Positions 10,989 to 20,431 are shown, counted from the stretch's first letter. The stretch: 64,000 bases of DNA from Actinoalloteichus fjordicus (GCF_001941625.1 NZ_CP016076.1:1612001-1676000), one strand, 5' to 3'. Notes: generated by a model from the letters alone, not told the origin. Program-made: numbers and translations.

Positions 10989-11033
10989 TTGACAGTGCGG
11001 CGCGTCTTCTCCTACCTTCGGCAAGCGCTTTCC
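10989..11033 (+). promoter_or_regulatory. Promoter and LacI-like operator for the PmoA-like gene
   Basis: TTGACA (10989-10994), an 18-base spacer and TACCTT (11013-11018) make a good sigma-70 type promoter. Immediately downstream, 11020-11033 reads GGCAAGCGCTTTCC, whose central AAGCGCTT matches the operators in front of the GH3 and GH31 genes. A repressor there would block initiation. Confidence 0.55.
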
Positions 11034-11075
11034 GAGGGACCGGGCACCGCCCGCTCCGTCCAGGTGAGGTCGATG

Positions 11076-11987
11076 ATGTCCATGCAGGCAACGCCCGCCG
11101 AGGCGAGCACCGAGATCGAGCTGTGGCTCGGCGCCGATCCGGTCGTCCGCTCCGTGGTGTCCGACCCGAGCCTGCGCACGACCCAGGGGCCTCGGCCGTA
11201 TCTGCACCCCGTGCGCACCGCCGCAGGCGTCGTGGTGACCGACTCGGCGCCCGAGGATCACCCGTGGCACCTGGGGGTCTCGGTGGCCCTGCAGGACGTC
11301 GCGAAGACGAACTTCTGGGGCGGCCGGACCTTCCTCCGCGAGGGCGGTCCGACCTGGCAGGCCGATCACGGCCGCATCGACCGCAGTCGACTGCTGGCCG
11401 CCAGGCCCGATCTCCGACGCCCCGAAGAGATCGAGGAAGAGCTGCACTGGCGGAGCCCGACCGGCGGACTCCAGCTCGTCGAGCGGCGGCGGATCGCCGT
11501 CCGGCCTGCGGACACGTCGAACGCCTGGGTGCTCGACTTCGCCTTCACACTGACCAACGCCACCGAGGCCGAGATCGAACTCGGCAGTCCCGCGACCAAC
11601 GGCAAGGCAGGCGGCGGCTACGGCGGCTTCTTCTGGCGGCTGCCCGCCTCGACCATCGCTCCCACGGTGTTCACCGCCGAGGCGTCGGGGGAGAACGGCG
11701 TGCACGAGTCGACGGCCGACTGGCTGGCGGTGCACGGACACGGACTCCACGGTGCGGGCTACACGCTGGTCTTCCTGGCGGGCGACGCCCGCACCGCCGC
11801 CGATCCCTGGTTCGTCCGGATCGCCGACTATCCGGGGATCGGCTCCTCACTGGCCATCGACGAGCCGATTCGACTGGCCCCCGCCGACACGCTCGCGCGC
11901 CGACTGCTGATCGTCGTCTCCGACGGGCATCTCGACACCGACGGTGCGGCGCAGGCGGCGGCTGCCGCAGTGTCCCGCCTGGGCTGA
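11076..11987 (+). CDS. PmoA-like (DUF6807) protein
   Basis: A cytoplasmic protein of about 303 residues (no signal peptide). The motifs HPWHLGVSVALQDVAKTNFWGGRTF, ATNGKAGGGYGGFFWR and DPWFVRIADYPGIGSSLA are typical of the DUF6807 family, annotated in databases as methane-oxygenase PmoA by a historical naming accident. Members sit in carbohydrate loci next to oxidoreductases and glycosidases and resemble galactose-mutarotase-like beta-sandwiches; the function is unproven. GGTGAGG precedes three in-frame ATGs (11073, 11076, 11082); 11076 has the best spacing. It precedes the GH3 gene and probably belongs to the same regulon. Confidence 0.7.
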   Translation: MSMQATPAEASTEIELWLGADPVVRSVVSDPSLRTTQGPRPYLHPVRTAAGVVVTDSAPEDHPWHLGVSVALQDVAKTNFWGGRTFLREGGPTWQADHGRIDRSRLLAARPDLRRPEEIEEELHWRSPTGGLQLVERRRIAVRPADTSNAWVLDFAFTLTNATEAEIELGSPATNGKAGGGYGGFFWRLPASTIAPTVFTAEASGENGVHESTADWLAVHGHGLHGAGYTLVFLAGDARTAADPWFVRIADYPGIGSSLAIDEPIRLAPADTLARRLLIVVSDGHLDTDGAAQAAAAAVSRLG

Positions 11988-12106
11988 CTCCTGCCGCTCC
12001 ATCGCTGATTCACATCTTGACGGTCGGGTTCCGATCTGCGAACTTCGGAATCCCGATCATTCTATAAGCAGAACGATGATGAGCCGATGCTGACTTGAGG
12101 GTGTAA

Positions 12107-12120
12107 TCGAAGCGCTTCGA
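12107..12120. promoter_or_regulatory. LacI-family operator upstream of the GH3 gene
   Basis: Perfect 14-base palindrome TCGAAGCGCTTCGA, 123 bases before the GH3 GTG. Near-identical palindromes precede the LacI gene (15538) and the GH31 gene (16671), making the local LacI protein the likely binder. Confidence 0.7.
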
Positions 12121-12242
12121 CATCGGAATTCGATGAATTCTCGCGAATTGTTCGACGCCATATTCGATGGGCGATCGACCGATCGTCGAACGGGCCTCGG
12201 ATAGTCGCCCCGGCGTCTGTCGGCGAATGAGGAGGTCCGTCC

Positions 12243-15200
12243 GTGAGCCCGGATCAGCCCGACGACTCGACCGAAGGCAGGCCAGCCGCACCACCTCACC
12301 TCGACCCCGCGCTGCCCCCCGATCGCCGCATCGCCGCACTGCTGTCGCTGCTGGATCTCGACACGAGACTGCTCATGCTCCACCAGTTCCAGCCCGCCGT
12401 GCCCTCGGCGGGACTGGCGTCCTTCCACACGGGGATGGAGGCCCTGCACGGCCTGGCCTGGGTCGGCCCGGCGACGGTCTTCCCGCAGGCCGTCGGGCTG
12501 GGTGCCACCTGGAATCCCGAGTTGCTGCGTCGGGTCGGTTCCGCGACCGGCGACGAGGTCCGGGGCTTCCATCACCGGGACCCGGTCAACGGCGGCCTCA
12601 ACGTGTGGGCGCCGGTGGTCAACCTGCTGCGCGATCCGCGCTGGGGACGCAACGAGGAGGGCTACGCAGAAGACCCGCTGCTCACCGGCGTCCTCTCGGT
12701 GGCCTACGCGAGCGGACTGCGCGGCGATCATCCGCGTTATCTGAAGACCGCCCCGACGCTGAAGCACTTCCTCGGCTACAACAACGAGACCGATCGGGAC
12801 ACCACCTCCTCCGACCTGCGCGCCCGGGTACTGCACGAATACGAGCTGCCCGCGTTCCGGGCCGCGATCGCCTCGGGAGCCGCCGTCGGCGTGATGCCGT
12901 CCTACAACCTGGTCAACGGCAGGCCCGCGCACACCGACGGCGAGCTGCTCGGGGTGCTGCGCAGCTGGGCCGACGACGAGATCGTGGTGTGCAGTGACGC
13001 GCACGCGCCGTCGAACATCGCCGGTGTCCAGGGCTATCACCCCGATCAGCCCACCGGCCACGCGGCGGCGCTGCTCGCCGGGGTGGACAGCTTCACCGAC
13101 CATGACACCGACTCCGAGTTCACCGCCGGGCAGCTGCGCGAGGCGCTGCGGCGCGGGCTCATCACCGAGGCCGACGTGGACCGGGCCTTGCGCCGCCTGC
13201 TGCTGCTGCGGCTGCGGCTCGGCGAGTTCGATCCGGCACCGGCGGCGGTGACGACGGGATCGGACTCTGGAGCCGGGGGAGGCGCCGGGGCGGCCGACGC
13301 GATCAACCCCTATGCCCTGATCACCGATGCGGTGATCGACTCGCCCGCGCATCGGGAGCTGGCGAGGGAGGCGGCCAGGGAGGCCGTCGTCCTGCTGCGC
13401 AACGAGGACGAGCTGCTTCCGCTGCGTCGGGCCGACATCCGCCGGATCGCGGTGATCGGCACGCACGCCGACGTGCTCTACGAGGACTGGTACAGCGGAA
13501 CCCTGCCCTATCAGGTCACGCCCGCGGGCGGGCTGGCCGCCGCCTCGGATGCCGACGTGGTCACCGACGAGGGCGTCGACCGCATCAGCCTGGTCGCGGC
13601 CGACGGCAGGCTGGTCGGCGCGGGCCCGGCCGCCGAGGGCGGTGCGCTGCGGCTTCTCGACGCGGTCGAGGCGACCGGCGTCGACGGCGACCGTTGTCGC
13701 TTCGATCTGATCGACTGGGGCGAGGGGGTGCAGACCCTGCGGTCGGCGGCCAACGGGCGGTACGTCTCGGCGCGCGCGGACGGCAGCCTGGTCAACGACC
13801 GCGTGATGCCCGGCGAATGGGTGGTGCACGAGACCTTCGAGATCCAGCAGGCGGGCTCGGGACGGGTCCGGCTGTTCAACCGAGCGCTCGCGCGCTGGGT
13901 GCGGGTCGACGCCGACGGGGTGCTGCGGGCCGACGTCGCCGAGGGGCGTCCGGACACCGAGGACCGGCAGAGCGCGGGCGACCAGCAGACCGCCGCGACG
14001 CCGTTCACGATCCACGTCGACCGGCGCGGCGTCGAGACGGCCGTGGAGACGGCCTCGGGAGCCGACGTCGCGGTGATCGTCATCGGCAACGATCCGCACA
14101 TCAACGGCCGGGAGACCGAGGATCGGGTTCGGCTGGAGCTGCCCGCGGCGCAGGAGGAGCTGGTGCGCCGGGTCGGCGCCGCGAATCCCCGCACCGTGCT
14201 GGTGATCGTCAGCAGCTATCCGGTGGCGATTCCCTGGGCGGATCGGAATCTGGCCGCCGTGCTCTGGACCGCCCACGGCGGCCAGGAGGCGGGCACGGCG
14301 CTGGCGGAGGTGCTCTTCGGGGACTACTCGCCCGCCGGTCGGCTGCCCCAGACCTGGTATCGGGCCACGACGGACCTGCCCGACCTACTCGACTACGACA
14401 TCATCACCTCGGGCAGCACCTATCTCTACTACCGGGGCAGGCCGCTCTATCCCTTCGGGCACGGGCTGAGCTACACCGAGTTCCACTACGGACCGCTGGA
14501 ACTCGACGCGGCACAGGCCTGCCCGGACGACACGGTCACCGCCAGGGTCACGGTGACCAATGTGGGTCGTCGGTCGGGGGACGAGGTCGTCCAGCTCTAC
14601 TCCCGACAGGAGGAGTCCCGCGCCGTGCAGCCCGTGCTGGCGCTGCGGGCGTTCCAGCGGCTCCACCTGGCGACGGGCGAGAGCGAGACGGTCGAGTTCC
14701 CCGTGTCCGTCCGCGACCTGGCACTCTTCGACGTCACCAGCTCCCGGATGGTGGTGGAGACCTCCCGACATCGACTCTCCGTCGGCGCCTCCTCCGCCGA
14801 CCTGCGCTCGCACGCCGAACTGGACGTGCTCGGCGAGGTCGTCGGGCCGCTGATCCTCGCGGGCCGTCGGGTGCGGGCCGTCGACTTCGATGCCGTGCAC
14901 GGCATCCGCCTCGTCGACGAGACCAGGACCGAGGGCACGGCCGTGCACGCCGCCGAGTCCGGTGCCTGGGCCGCGTTCCACCGGGTGGTGCTGCCGGTGG
15001 GGCCGCTGCGCTGCACGGTGTCCGCCGCCAGGGACGACACGAAGTCCTCGGTGATCCAACTGCGGATCGGCGATCCGGTGGGCGGCGCGGTGCTCGCCGA
15101 GCTCGTCGTGACGGGCGAGGGAGACCGTCGGGTCTTCCGCGACGTCGTCGCCGACGCGGAATGGCCGGTGCGCGGCCCGCAGCCCGTCGCCGCCGGGGCG

Positions 15201-15389
15201 ACCGGCCTCGGGGCCGCCGCCGTGATCGCCGAGCTGCCGTCCCGGCGGCTCGCGGGTCAGGGCCGACACCCCGGCAGAGAACCCGACTCCGCACCGCCGG
15301 AGCCCGTCGATCTGTACCTGGTCCTCGTCGACGAGGGCACGACGGTGACCGGTCTGCGCATCGAACCGCTGGAGCGACCCATCGACTAG
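12243..15389 (+). CDS. GH3 family beta-glycosidase, multidomain (cytoplasmic)
   Basis: A 1,048-residue GH3 enzyme without a signal peptide. The N-terminal (beta/alpha)8 barrel carries LKHFLGYNNETDRDT and the nucleophile Asp252 in VVCSDAHAP. The second domain (IAVIGTHADVLYEDWYSG ... VIVIGNDPHINGRE) is interrupted at ~435-590 by an inserted beta-rich module (ANGRYVSARADGSL, LFNRALARWVRVDADG) resembling a fascin/beta-trefoil carbohydrate-binding domain. A fibronectin-III-like domain follows PFGHGLSYTEF, and the last ~180 residues look like a CBM6/36-type beta-sandwich. Likely beta-glucosidase or beta-xylosidase on imported oligosaccharides. GTG start with GAGGAGG upstream; a strong terminator follows. 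Confidence 0.88.
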   Translation: MSPDQPDDSTEGRPAAPPHLDPALPPDRRIAALLSLLDLDTRLLMLHQFQPAVPSAGLASFHTGMEALHGLAWVGPATVFPQAVGLGATWNPELLRRVGSATGDEVRGFHHRDPVNGGLNVWAPVVNLLRDPRWGRNEEGYAEDPLLTGVLSVAYASGLRGDHPRYLKTAPTLKHFLGYNNETDRDTTSSDLRARVLHEYELPAFRAAIASGAAVGVMPSYNLVNGRPAHTDGELLGVLRSWADDEIVVCSDAHAPSNIAGVQGYHPDQPTGHAAALLAGVDSFTDHDTDSEFTAGQLREALRRGLITEADVDRALRRLLLLRLRLGEFDPAPAAVTTGSDSGAGGGAGAADAINPYALITDAVIDSPAHRELAREAAREAVVLLRNEDELLPLRRADIRRIAVIGTHADVLYEDWYSGTLPYQVTPAGGLAAASDADVVTDEGVDRISLVAADGRLVGAGPAAEGGALRLLDAVEATGVDGDRCRFDLIDWGEGVQTLRSAANGRYVSARADGSLVNDRVMPGEWVVHETFEIQQAGSGRVRLFNRALARWVRVDADGVLRADVAEGRPDTEDRQSAGDQQTAATPFTIHVDRRGVETAVETASGADVAVIVIGNDPHINGRETEDRVRLELPAAQEELVRRVGAANPRTVLVIVSSYPVAIPWADRNLAAVLWTAHGGQEAGTALAEVLFGDYSPAGRLPQTWYRATTDLPDLLDYDIITSGSTYLYYRGRPLYPFGHGLSYTEFHYGPLELDAAQACPDDTVTARVTVTNVGRRSGDEVVQLYSRQEESRAVQPVLALRAFQRLHLATGESETVEFPVSVRDLALFDVTSSRMVVETSRHRLSVGASSADLRSHAELDVLGEVVGPLILAGRRVRAVDFDAVHGIRLVDETRTEGTAVHAAESGAWAAFHRVVLPVGPLRCTVSAARDDTKSSVIQLRIGDPVGGAVLAELVVTGEGDRRVFRDVVADAEWPVRGPQPVAAGATGLGAAAVIAELPSRRLAGQGRHPGREPDSAPPEPVDLYLVLVDEGTTVTGLRIEPLERPID

Positions 15390-15405
15390 TCGGGCGAGCG
15401 GGCCA

Positions 15406-15438
15406 CACCGACCGGGCGGGGAGACCGCCCGGTCGGTG
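15406..15438 (+). terminator. Terminator after the GH3 gene
   Basis: A perfect 14-pair GC-rich stem with a 5-base loop (GGAGA), 17 bases past the GH3 stop. There is no T-run, as is common in actinomycetes. It separates the GH3 transcript from the lacI promoter. Confidence 0.65.
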
Positions 15439-15537
15439 CGCTGTGTCGTGCCTGGTCAACGCCGGTTTAGCGGATGATCGTCTGCGGCTGAACGGCGTAT
15501 TGCCCGGTGTCGAATCGCGGGCGTAACGTCCTGGCAA

Positions 15538-15551
15538 TCGAACCGTTTCGC
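15538..15551. promoter_or_regulatory. LacI-family operator in the regulator's own promoter
   Basis: TCGAACCGTTTCGC, an imperfect copy of the palindrome in front of the GH3 and GH31 genes, ending 35 bases before the lacI start. It implies autorepression. A half site (TCGAATCGC) lies near 15510. Confidence 0.6.
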
Positions 15552-15586
15552 GTGACGTAACTCACGACAAGAGTCAGGGGTCCACC

Positions 15587-16597
15587 GTGGTCACCATCGC
15601 TGACGTCGCCCGCCACGCCGGAGTGGCTCCCAGCACGGTGTCCTACGTCCTCACCGGACGGCGGGCCATCTCGGCGGGCACCCGGTCGCGGGTTCAGGAC
15701 AGCATCCGGGCGCTCGGTTATCACCCGCACGCCGGGGCCAGAGCACTGGCGAGCAACCGGACCAACGTGATCGCGCTCGTCCTGCCGCTGCGCACCGGGG
15801 TGAACGTCCCCGTCGTCATGCAGTTCGTGCTGTCGGTGGTGACCTCGGCGCGCGAACACGATCAGGACGTCCTGTTGGTGACGGCGGATCAGGGCGCCAA
15901 GGGCATCAGTCGCGTCGCGGGCAGCGCCATGGCCGACGCGTTGATCGTGATGGACGTCGAGATGCACGACGAGCGGGTGCCGCTGCTGCGCGAGCTGAAC
16001 CAGCCCTCGGTGCTCATCGGCTTCCCCGCCGACTCCACCGGACTGACCTGTGTGGACCTGGACTTCGTCGCGGCGGGGGCGCTCTGCGTCGATCACCTCG
16101 CCGACCTGGGCCATACCGAGGTCGCGCTGCTGGGCGCGCCGAAGGTCGTCTACGAGAGAGACACCGGCTACGCGCACCGCACCATGGCCGGGTTCACCAG
16201 CGCCGCCCTGCGTCGGGGCGTCGCCAGCACGACGCGGTCCTGCGAGCTCGACCGTGACTCCGTCGCCGCCACCGTCGGCGAGCTGTTCGCCGAGCAGCCG
16301 GGACTGACCGGCCTCGTGGTGCACAACGAATCGGCCTTAGGACCGCTGCTCGACGTGCTGCGCAGGCTCGACCGCCGGGTTCCCGAGGACGTGTCGGTGG
16401 TGGCGATCTGCCCCGACGAGGCCGCCGAACTGCCGTTCCCGCCGCTGACCTCGGTGCAGATCCCCTCGGCAGACGTCGGACGGCACGCCGTGGAACTGCT
16501 GATGACCAAGACCGCGGGCGACCGGGCGCCTGCCGTCACCCTGCTGCCGCCTCGACTCACCGGGCGGCGCAGCACCGGTCGGCCGCGCGTCGACTGA
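15587..16597 (+). CDS. LacI-family transcriptional repressor
   Basis: A 336-residue LacI protein. The N-terminal helix-turn-helix (TIADVARHAGVAPSTVSYVL, hinge ARALASNRTNVIALV) is followed by a periplasmic-binding-like sensor domain (GVNVPVVMQFVLSVV ... VDHLADLGHTEVALLG ... VVAICPDEAAELPFPPLTSV). It likely represses the flanking GH3 and GH31-importer transcripts through the shared TCGAA-type palindrome and is released by an oligosaccharide. GTG start with CAGGGG six bases upstream. It is not obviously CebR, whose box is a different palindrome near the GH9 gene. Confidence 0.9.
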   Translation: MVTIADVARHAGVAPSTVSYVLTGRRAISAGTRSRVQDSIRALGYHPHAGARALASNRTNVIALVLPLRTGVNVPVVMQFVLSVVTSAREHDQDVLLVTADQGAKGISRVAGSAMADALIVMDVEMHDERVPLLRELNQPSVLIGFPADSTGLTCVDLDFVAAGALCVDHLADLGHTEVALLGAPKVVYERDTGYAHRTMAGFTSAALRRGVASTTRSCELDRDSVAATVGELFAEQPGLTGLVVHNESALGPLLDVLRRLDRRVPEDVSVVAICPDEAAELPFPPLTSVQIPSADVGRHAVELLMTKTAGDRAPAVTLLPPRLTGRRSTGRPRVD

Positions 16598-16670
16598 CAC
16601 CCCGGACCTCACCGAGCACCGATGGACGGTGCGACCCCGCCGTATGCGAAGGACCCGCATGCGCCGTCGG

Positions 16671-16684
16671 TCGAATCGCTTCGA
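16671..16684. promoter_or_regulatory. LacI-family operator upstream of the GH31-importer operon
   Basis: TCGAATCGCTTCGA, a near-perfect palindrome matching the 12107 site at 13 of 14 bases. It ends 32 bases before the GH31 start and should control the GH31, lipoprotein and two permease genes. Confidence 0.7.
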
Positions 16685-16716
16685 CAACCGATCGCGACAC
16701 GATGGAGGAGAGCCGC

Positions 16717-18702
16717 GTGAGCGAGTTTCGCGAGATCCCGGACGGCCTGGAGTGGCGTGGTGACCACCAGGTGGTGCGGATCGAGCCGTGGGGTGCGGAC
16801 AGCGTCCGCGTGCGGGTCGGCCACACGGTGCTGCACTCCGATCTGCCCGGCGCGCTCGGTGAACGGCCGACCGCCGAGACGGAGTGCAAGATCGACGCCG
16901 AGGGCGCGAGCCTGATCAACGGCGGCATCCGGGTCGACGTCGACGTCAAGGGCAGGCTTCGATTCCTGCGCACCGACACCGAGGAGGAGCTGCTCGCCGA
17001 GGAGCCGATCCACTTCTGGTGGCCGGGGCCTCGGCTCTTCGCAGGCGTCGGCAACGGCTACCACCGCATCGAGCAGAACTTCCGTGCCTACCAGGGCGAA
17101 CGGCTCTTCGGCCTCGGCCAGCACCAGCACGGCCTGCTGGATCAGAAGGGCGCCGTCGTCGAGCTGATCCAGCGCAACTCCGAGGTCACCATCCCGTTCC
17201 TGCTGTCCGATCGGGGTTACGGGCTGCTGTGGAACAACCCGGCCGTCGGACGGGTCGAGCTCGGCGTCACCGGCACGCGCTGGGTGGCGGACTCCGCGCG
17301 GCAGATCGACTACTGGATCACCACCGGGCCCGGCCCCGCCGACGTGCTCCGCAACTACGCGGCGGCCACCGGCAGGTCACCCATGCTGCCGGACTGGGCC
17401 GCCGGATTCTGGCAGAGCAAGCTGCGTTATCGCAGCCAGGAGGAGCTGCTCACGATCGCGAGGGAGTACCACACGCGGGGCCTGCCGCTCTCGGTGATCG
17501 TCTGCGACTTCTTCCACTGGACCCACCTCGGCGAGTGGCGCTTCGATCCGGTGGAGTGGCCGGACCCCGCCGCCGCCGTCCGCGAGCTGTCCGAACTCGG
17601 CGTCAAGCTGATGGTGTCCATCTGGCCGTCGGTGAGTCCGCTGGCCGAGAACTACCCGGAGATGCTCGACAAGGGCCTGTTCATCGCCACCGACCAGGGG
17701 CCGCCGGTGCATGCGGACTGGCCGGACAAGGGCGTGGAGTCCCCCGTCGGCATCGGGGTGTCGTTCTACGACTCCACCAACCCCGAGGCCAGGGAGTACG
17801 TGTGGAACCGGGTGCGGGAGAACTACTACGAGCACGGCATCCGGGTCTGGTGGCTGGACGCCTGTGAACCGGAGATCAAGCCCGGCACGCCCGGTAACCT
17901 GCGCCTGCACGCCGGGCCGGGCCTCGAGGTGCTCAACAGCTATCCGACCGAGAACGCCAGGGCCTTCTACGAGGGCATGCGGGCCGAGGGCGAGACCGAG
18001 ATCGTCTCGCTGTGTCGGTCGGCCTGGGCAGGCAGCCAGCGGTACGGCGCCGCACTCTGGTCCGGCGACATCGCGGCGACCTTCGAGTCCCTCGGTGAGC
18101 AGATCCGGGCGGGGTTGAACGTCGCGGTCAGCGGCATCCCGTGGTGGACCACCGACATCGGCGGCTTCCACGGCGGCGACCCCGAGTCGGAGTACTTCCG
18201 GGAGCTGGTGGTCCGCTGGTTCCAGTACGGCGTCTTCTGCCCGCTGTTCCGCCTGCACGGCGACCGCGCGCCGAGGATGGGCCTCGGTCCGACCATGAGC
18301 GGCGGTCCCAACGAGGTGTGGAGCTTCGGCGACGAGGCCTACGAACTCATCAAGACGTCGTTGGACCTGCGGGAGCGCCTGCGGCCCTACGTGCTCGACC
18401 AGATGCGCGTCGCCCACGAGACCGGGCTGCCCCCGATGCGCCCGGTGTTCGTCGACTTCCCCGACGACCCGGCCGCCTGGTCGGTGGACGACCAGTTCCT
18501 CTTCGGCCCCGACGTCCTGGTGGCCCCGGTCTACGCGCTCGGCGAGCGGGCCAGGCCGGTCTACCTCCCGGCGGGCGATACCTGGACCGACGCCTGGACG
18601 GGCGAGGTTCATGAGGGCGGGCAGACCCTGACTGCCGACGCCCCGCTGCACCGCATCCCGGTGTATCTGCGCGCGGGCGCGCAGGTGCCGATTCACGGGT
18701 GA
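16717..18702 (+). CDS. GH31 alpha-xylosidase (YicI-like), cytoplasmic
   Basis: A 661-residue GH31 enzyme with no signal peptide. The N-terminal beta-sandwich (FRAYQGERLFGLGQHQHG) leads into the barrel (PDWAAGFWQSKLRYRSQEELL). The nucleophile motif is WWLDACEPE (Asp381) and the acid/base is in LWSGDIAATF (Asp451). PLSVIVCDFFHW is characteristic of the alpha-xylosidase branch. It removes alpha-1,6-xylose from xyloglucan oligosaccharides, or a related alpha-linked sugar. The start is the GTG at 16717, seven bases after GGAGGA; an ATG at 16702 lies on that ribosome site itself. It heads a likely operon with the ABC importer genes and has a LacI operator just upstream. Confidence 0.85.
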   Translation: MSEFREIPDGLEWRGDHQVVRIEPWGADSVRVRVGHTVLHSDLPGALGERPTAETECKIDAEGASLINGGIRVDVDVKGRLRFLRTDTEEELLAEEPIHFWWPGPRLFAGVGNGYHRIEQNFRAYQGERLFGLGQHQHGLLDQKGAVVELIQRNSEVTIPFLLSDRGYGLLWNNPAVGRVELGVTGTRWVADSARQIDYWITTGPGPADVLRNYAAATGRSPMLPDWAAGFWQSKLRYRSQEELLTIAREYHTRGLPLSVIVCDFFHWTHLGEWRFDPVEWPDPAAAVRELSELGVKLMVSIWPSVSPLAENYPEMLDKGLFIATDQGPPVHADWPDKGVESPVGIGVSFYDSTNPEAREYVWNRVRENYYEHGIRVWWLDACEPEIKPGTPGNLRLHAGPGLEVLNSYPTENARAFYEGMRAEGETEIVSLCRSAWAGSQRYGAALWSGDIAATFESLGEQIRAGLNVAVSGIPWWTTDIGGFHGGDPESEYFRELVVRWFQYGVFCPLFRLHGDRAPRMGLGPTMSGGPNEVWSFGDEAYELIKTSLDLRERLRPYVLDQMRVAHETGLPPMRPVFVDFPDDPAAWSVDDQFLFGPDVLVAPVYALGERARPVYLPAGDTWTDAWTGEVHEGGQTLTADAPLHRIPVYLRAGAQVPIHG

Positions 18703-18716
18703 TCTCGGCGTCATCC

Positions 18717-18746
18717 GGCGCAGGCGGCCCGCGAGCTGCCTGCGCC
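18717..18746 (+). terminator. Hairpin between GH31 and importer genes
   Basis: A 9-pair stem (GGCGCAGGC with GCCTGCGCC), extendable by two pairs past a mismatch, in the 76-base gap before the lipoprotein gene. It may stabilise or attenuate the transcript rather than end it, since the downstream genes fit the same operon. Confidence 0.4.
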
Positions 18747-18778
18747 TCCGCCCCGCCGCCACACGAGAGAGAGATTCC

Positions 18779-20431
18779 GTGAACGCCTTCAGCGAAGCCA
18801 GGATCAGTCGGAGAACCTTGTTGTCCGCCCTCGGCGCGGGCGCCGCCGTCACCGCGGCGGGTCCGTTGTTGAGCGCCTGCTCCTCGGGCGGCGGCGGGTC
18901 GACCTCCGGCGGCTCGGTCACCAGCGAGGACCGGCTGACCGCACTGCTGCCCTCGTACTCGCCGATCGAGTACGCCGCGCCCGACCTGCCCGGCGTGCAG
19001 GGCTCGGTCCCCGGTTACACCAGCTATCCGGGCGAGTTGATCCGGGCGGTCACCGAGACGCCGGGCACGGGCGGCGAGGTGACGGCGATGACCCCGGCCT
19101 ACTGGCCGCTGGCACCGTCGGACAACGCCTACTACCGGGCGGTCAACGAGCGACTCGGCGCCGAGGTGAACTTCAGCGTCGTCAACGGCAGCGACTACGC
19201 GGCCCGGCTCAACGCGCAGCTGGCGGGCGGCGAGATGCCCGAGCTGACCGTGATCCCGGACTGGGACGTGCCCGCGCGGTTCGGTGAGGCGGTCGGCGGT
19301 TCCTTCACCGACCTCACCGAGTACCTCCAGGGCGATGCGGTCGCCGCGTACCCGCGGCTGGCCAATCTGCCGACCCGTTCCTGGGCGTACTGCGTCTGGA
19401 ACGAGGGACTGCGCGCGGTCCCGACTCCGGCGGGTCTGTTCCCGCTGGCCCTCTATCACCGCCACGACCTCTTCCAGCAGGCCGGACTGGCGCCGCCGCA
19501 GAGCGCCGACGACCTCTACCGGCTGTGCACCGAGATCACCGATCCCGACGCGGGGCGGTGGGCCTGCGGCAACATCTTCTTAGAGGTCAAGCGCATGTTC
19601 AGCGTCCCGGCCGAGTGGAGCCGGGACTCGGCGGGCAACCTCGTCAACGAGGCCGAGACCGAGGCCTTCGCCGAGGCGGTCGCCTTCATGGCCCGGCTCT
19701 TCGAGGAGGGCCACGTGCACCCCACCGTCGCGGGGAGCACCACCGGACAGGAGAAGGAGCTGTTCGAGAGCGGTGCGCTGTGGCTGTTCAGCGACGGCAT
19801 GGGCGCCTGGCAGGAGGCGCTGGCCCGGCAGCTTCCCGCCAATCCGAACTTCGACATGCGGCCGTTCCCGGCGTTCTCCCACGACGGCAGCGAACCCGTC
19901 TACTACACCCAGGAGGCGGCCAACCTGATGACCTTCATCCGGTCCGACCTTCCTCGGGAGCGGGTGGAGGAGCTGCTGCGCATCCTCGACTTCTGTGCCG
20001 CGCCGATCGGCTCGGAGGAGAACTACCTGGTCAACTACGGCATCGAGGGCGAACACAGCGAACGCGGCGCCGACGGTGCACCCGCGCTCACCGACCTCGG
20101 CTCCCGCGAGATCACCATCACCTACGGCTTCCTGGCCAAGCCGCCCTACATCGTCGACCAGTCGCAGTACCCCGGCTACGTCGAGGCGATGCACGCCTGG
20201 GAGGCCGAAGTCGCTCCGTTCCAGGTGGACAAGCTCACCGACGGGCTGCGCATCGAAGAGCCGCCGCGCCTGACCGGACTGGTCCAGCAGCTCGACGACC
20301 AGCTCCAGGACCTGCTGCGCGGGCGCAGGCCGGTGAGCGAACTCCCCTCGGTCATCGAGGGCTGGCGGCGCGACGGCGGCGACGAGATGCGCGAGTTCTA
20401 CGCCCAGGCGCTCGACGACGCCGGACGCTGA
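18779..20431 (+). CDS. Oligosaccharide-binding lipoprotein of an ABC importer (LplA-like)
   Basis: A 550-residue extracellular solute-binding protein. It has a twin-arginine-like start (SRRTLLSALG, Arg11-Arg12) and a lipobox LLSAC with Cys34, then a Gly/Ser linker. The mature part has the large two-lobe type-2 solute-binding layout (ALYHRHDLFQQAGLAPPQSADDLY, FPAFSHDGSEPVYYTQEA). Large LplA/YtcQ-type proteins bind oligosaccharides or complex glycans. It is translated from GTG and is followed 13 bases later by the first permease gene. Its placement suggests that it captures glucan/xyloglucan fragments. Confidence 0.87.
   Translation: MNAFSEARISRRTLLSALGAGAAVTAAGPLLSACSSGGGGSTSGGSVTSEDRLTALLPSYSPIEYAAPDLPGVQGSVPGYTSYPGELIRAVTETPGTGGEVTAMTPAYWPLAPSDNAYYRAVNERLGAEVNFSVVNGSDYAARLNAQLAGGEMPELTVIPDWDVPARFGEAVGGSFTDLTEYLQGDAVAAYPRLANLPTRSWAYCVWNEGLRAVPTPAGLFPLALYHRHDLFQQAGLAPPQSADDLYRLCTEITDPDAGRWACGNIFLEVKRMFSVPAEWSRDSAGNLVNEAETEAFAEAVAFMARLFEEGHVHPTVAGSTTGQEKELFESGALWLFSDGMGAWQEALARQLPANPNFDMRPFPAFSHDGSEPVYYTQEAANLMTFIRSDLPRERVEELLRILDFCAAPIGSEENYLVNYGIEGEHSERGADGAPALTDLGSREITITYGFLAKPPYIVDQSQYPGYVEAMHAWEAEVAPFQVDKLTDGLRIEEPPRLTGLVQQLDDQLQDLLRGRRPVSELPSVIEGWRRDGGDEMREFYAQALDDAGR

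Noticed and set aside
12057-14276. A 739-codon open frame antisense to the GH3 gene
   Set aside because: It is a GC-driven shadow of the strongly supported GH3 gene: Arg/Gly/His-rich, no domain, no ribosome site.
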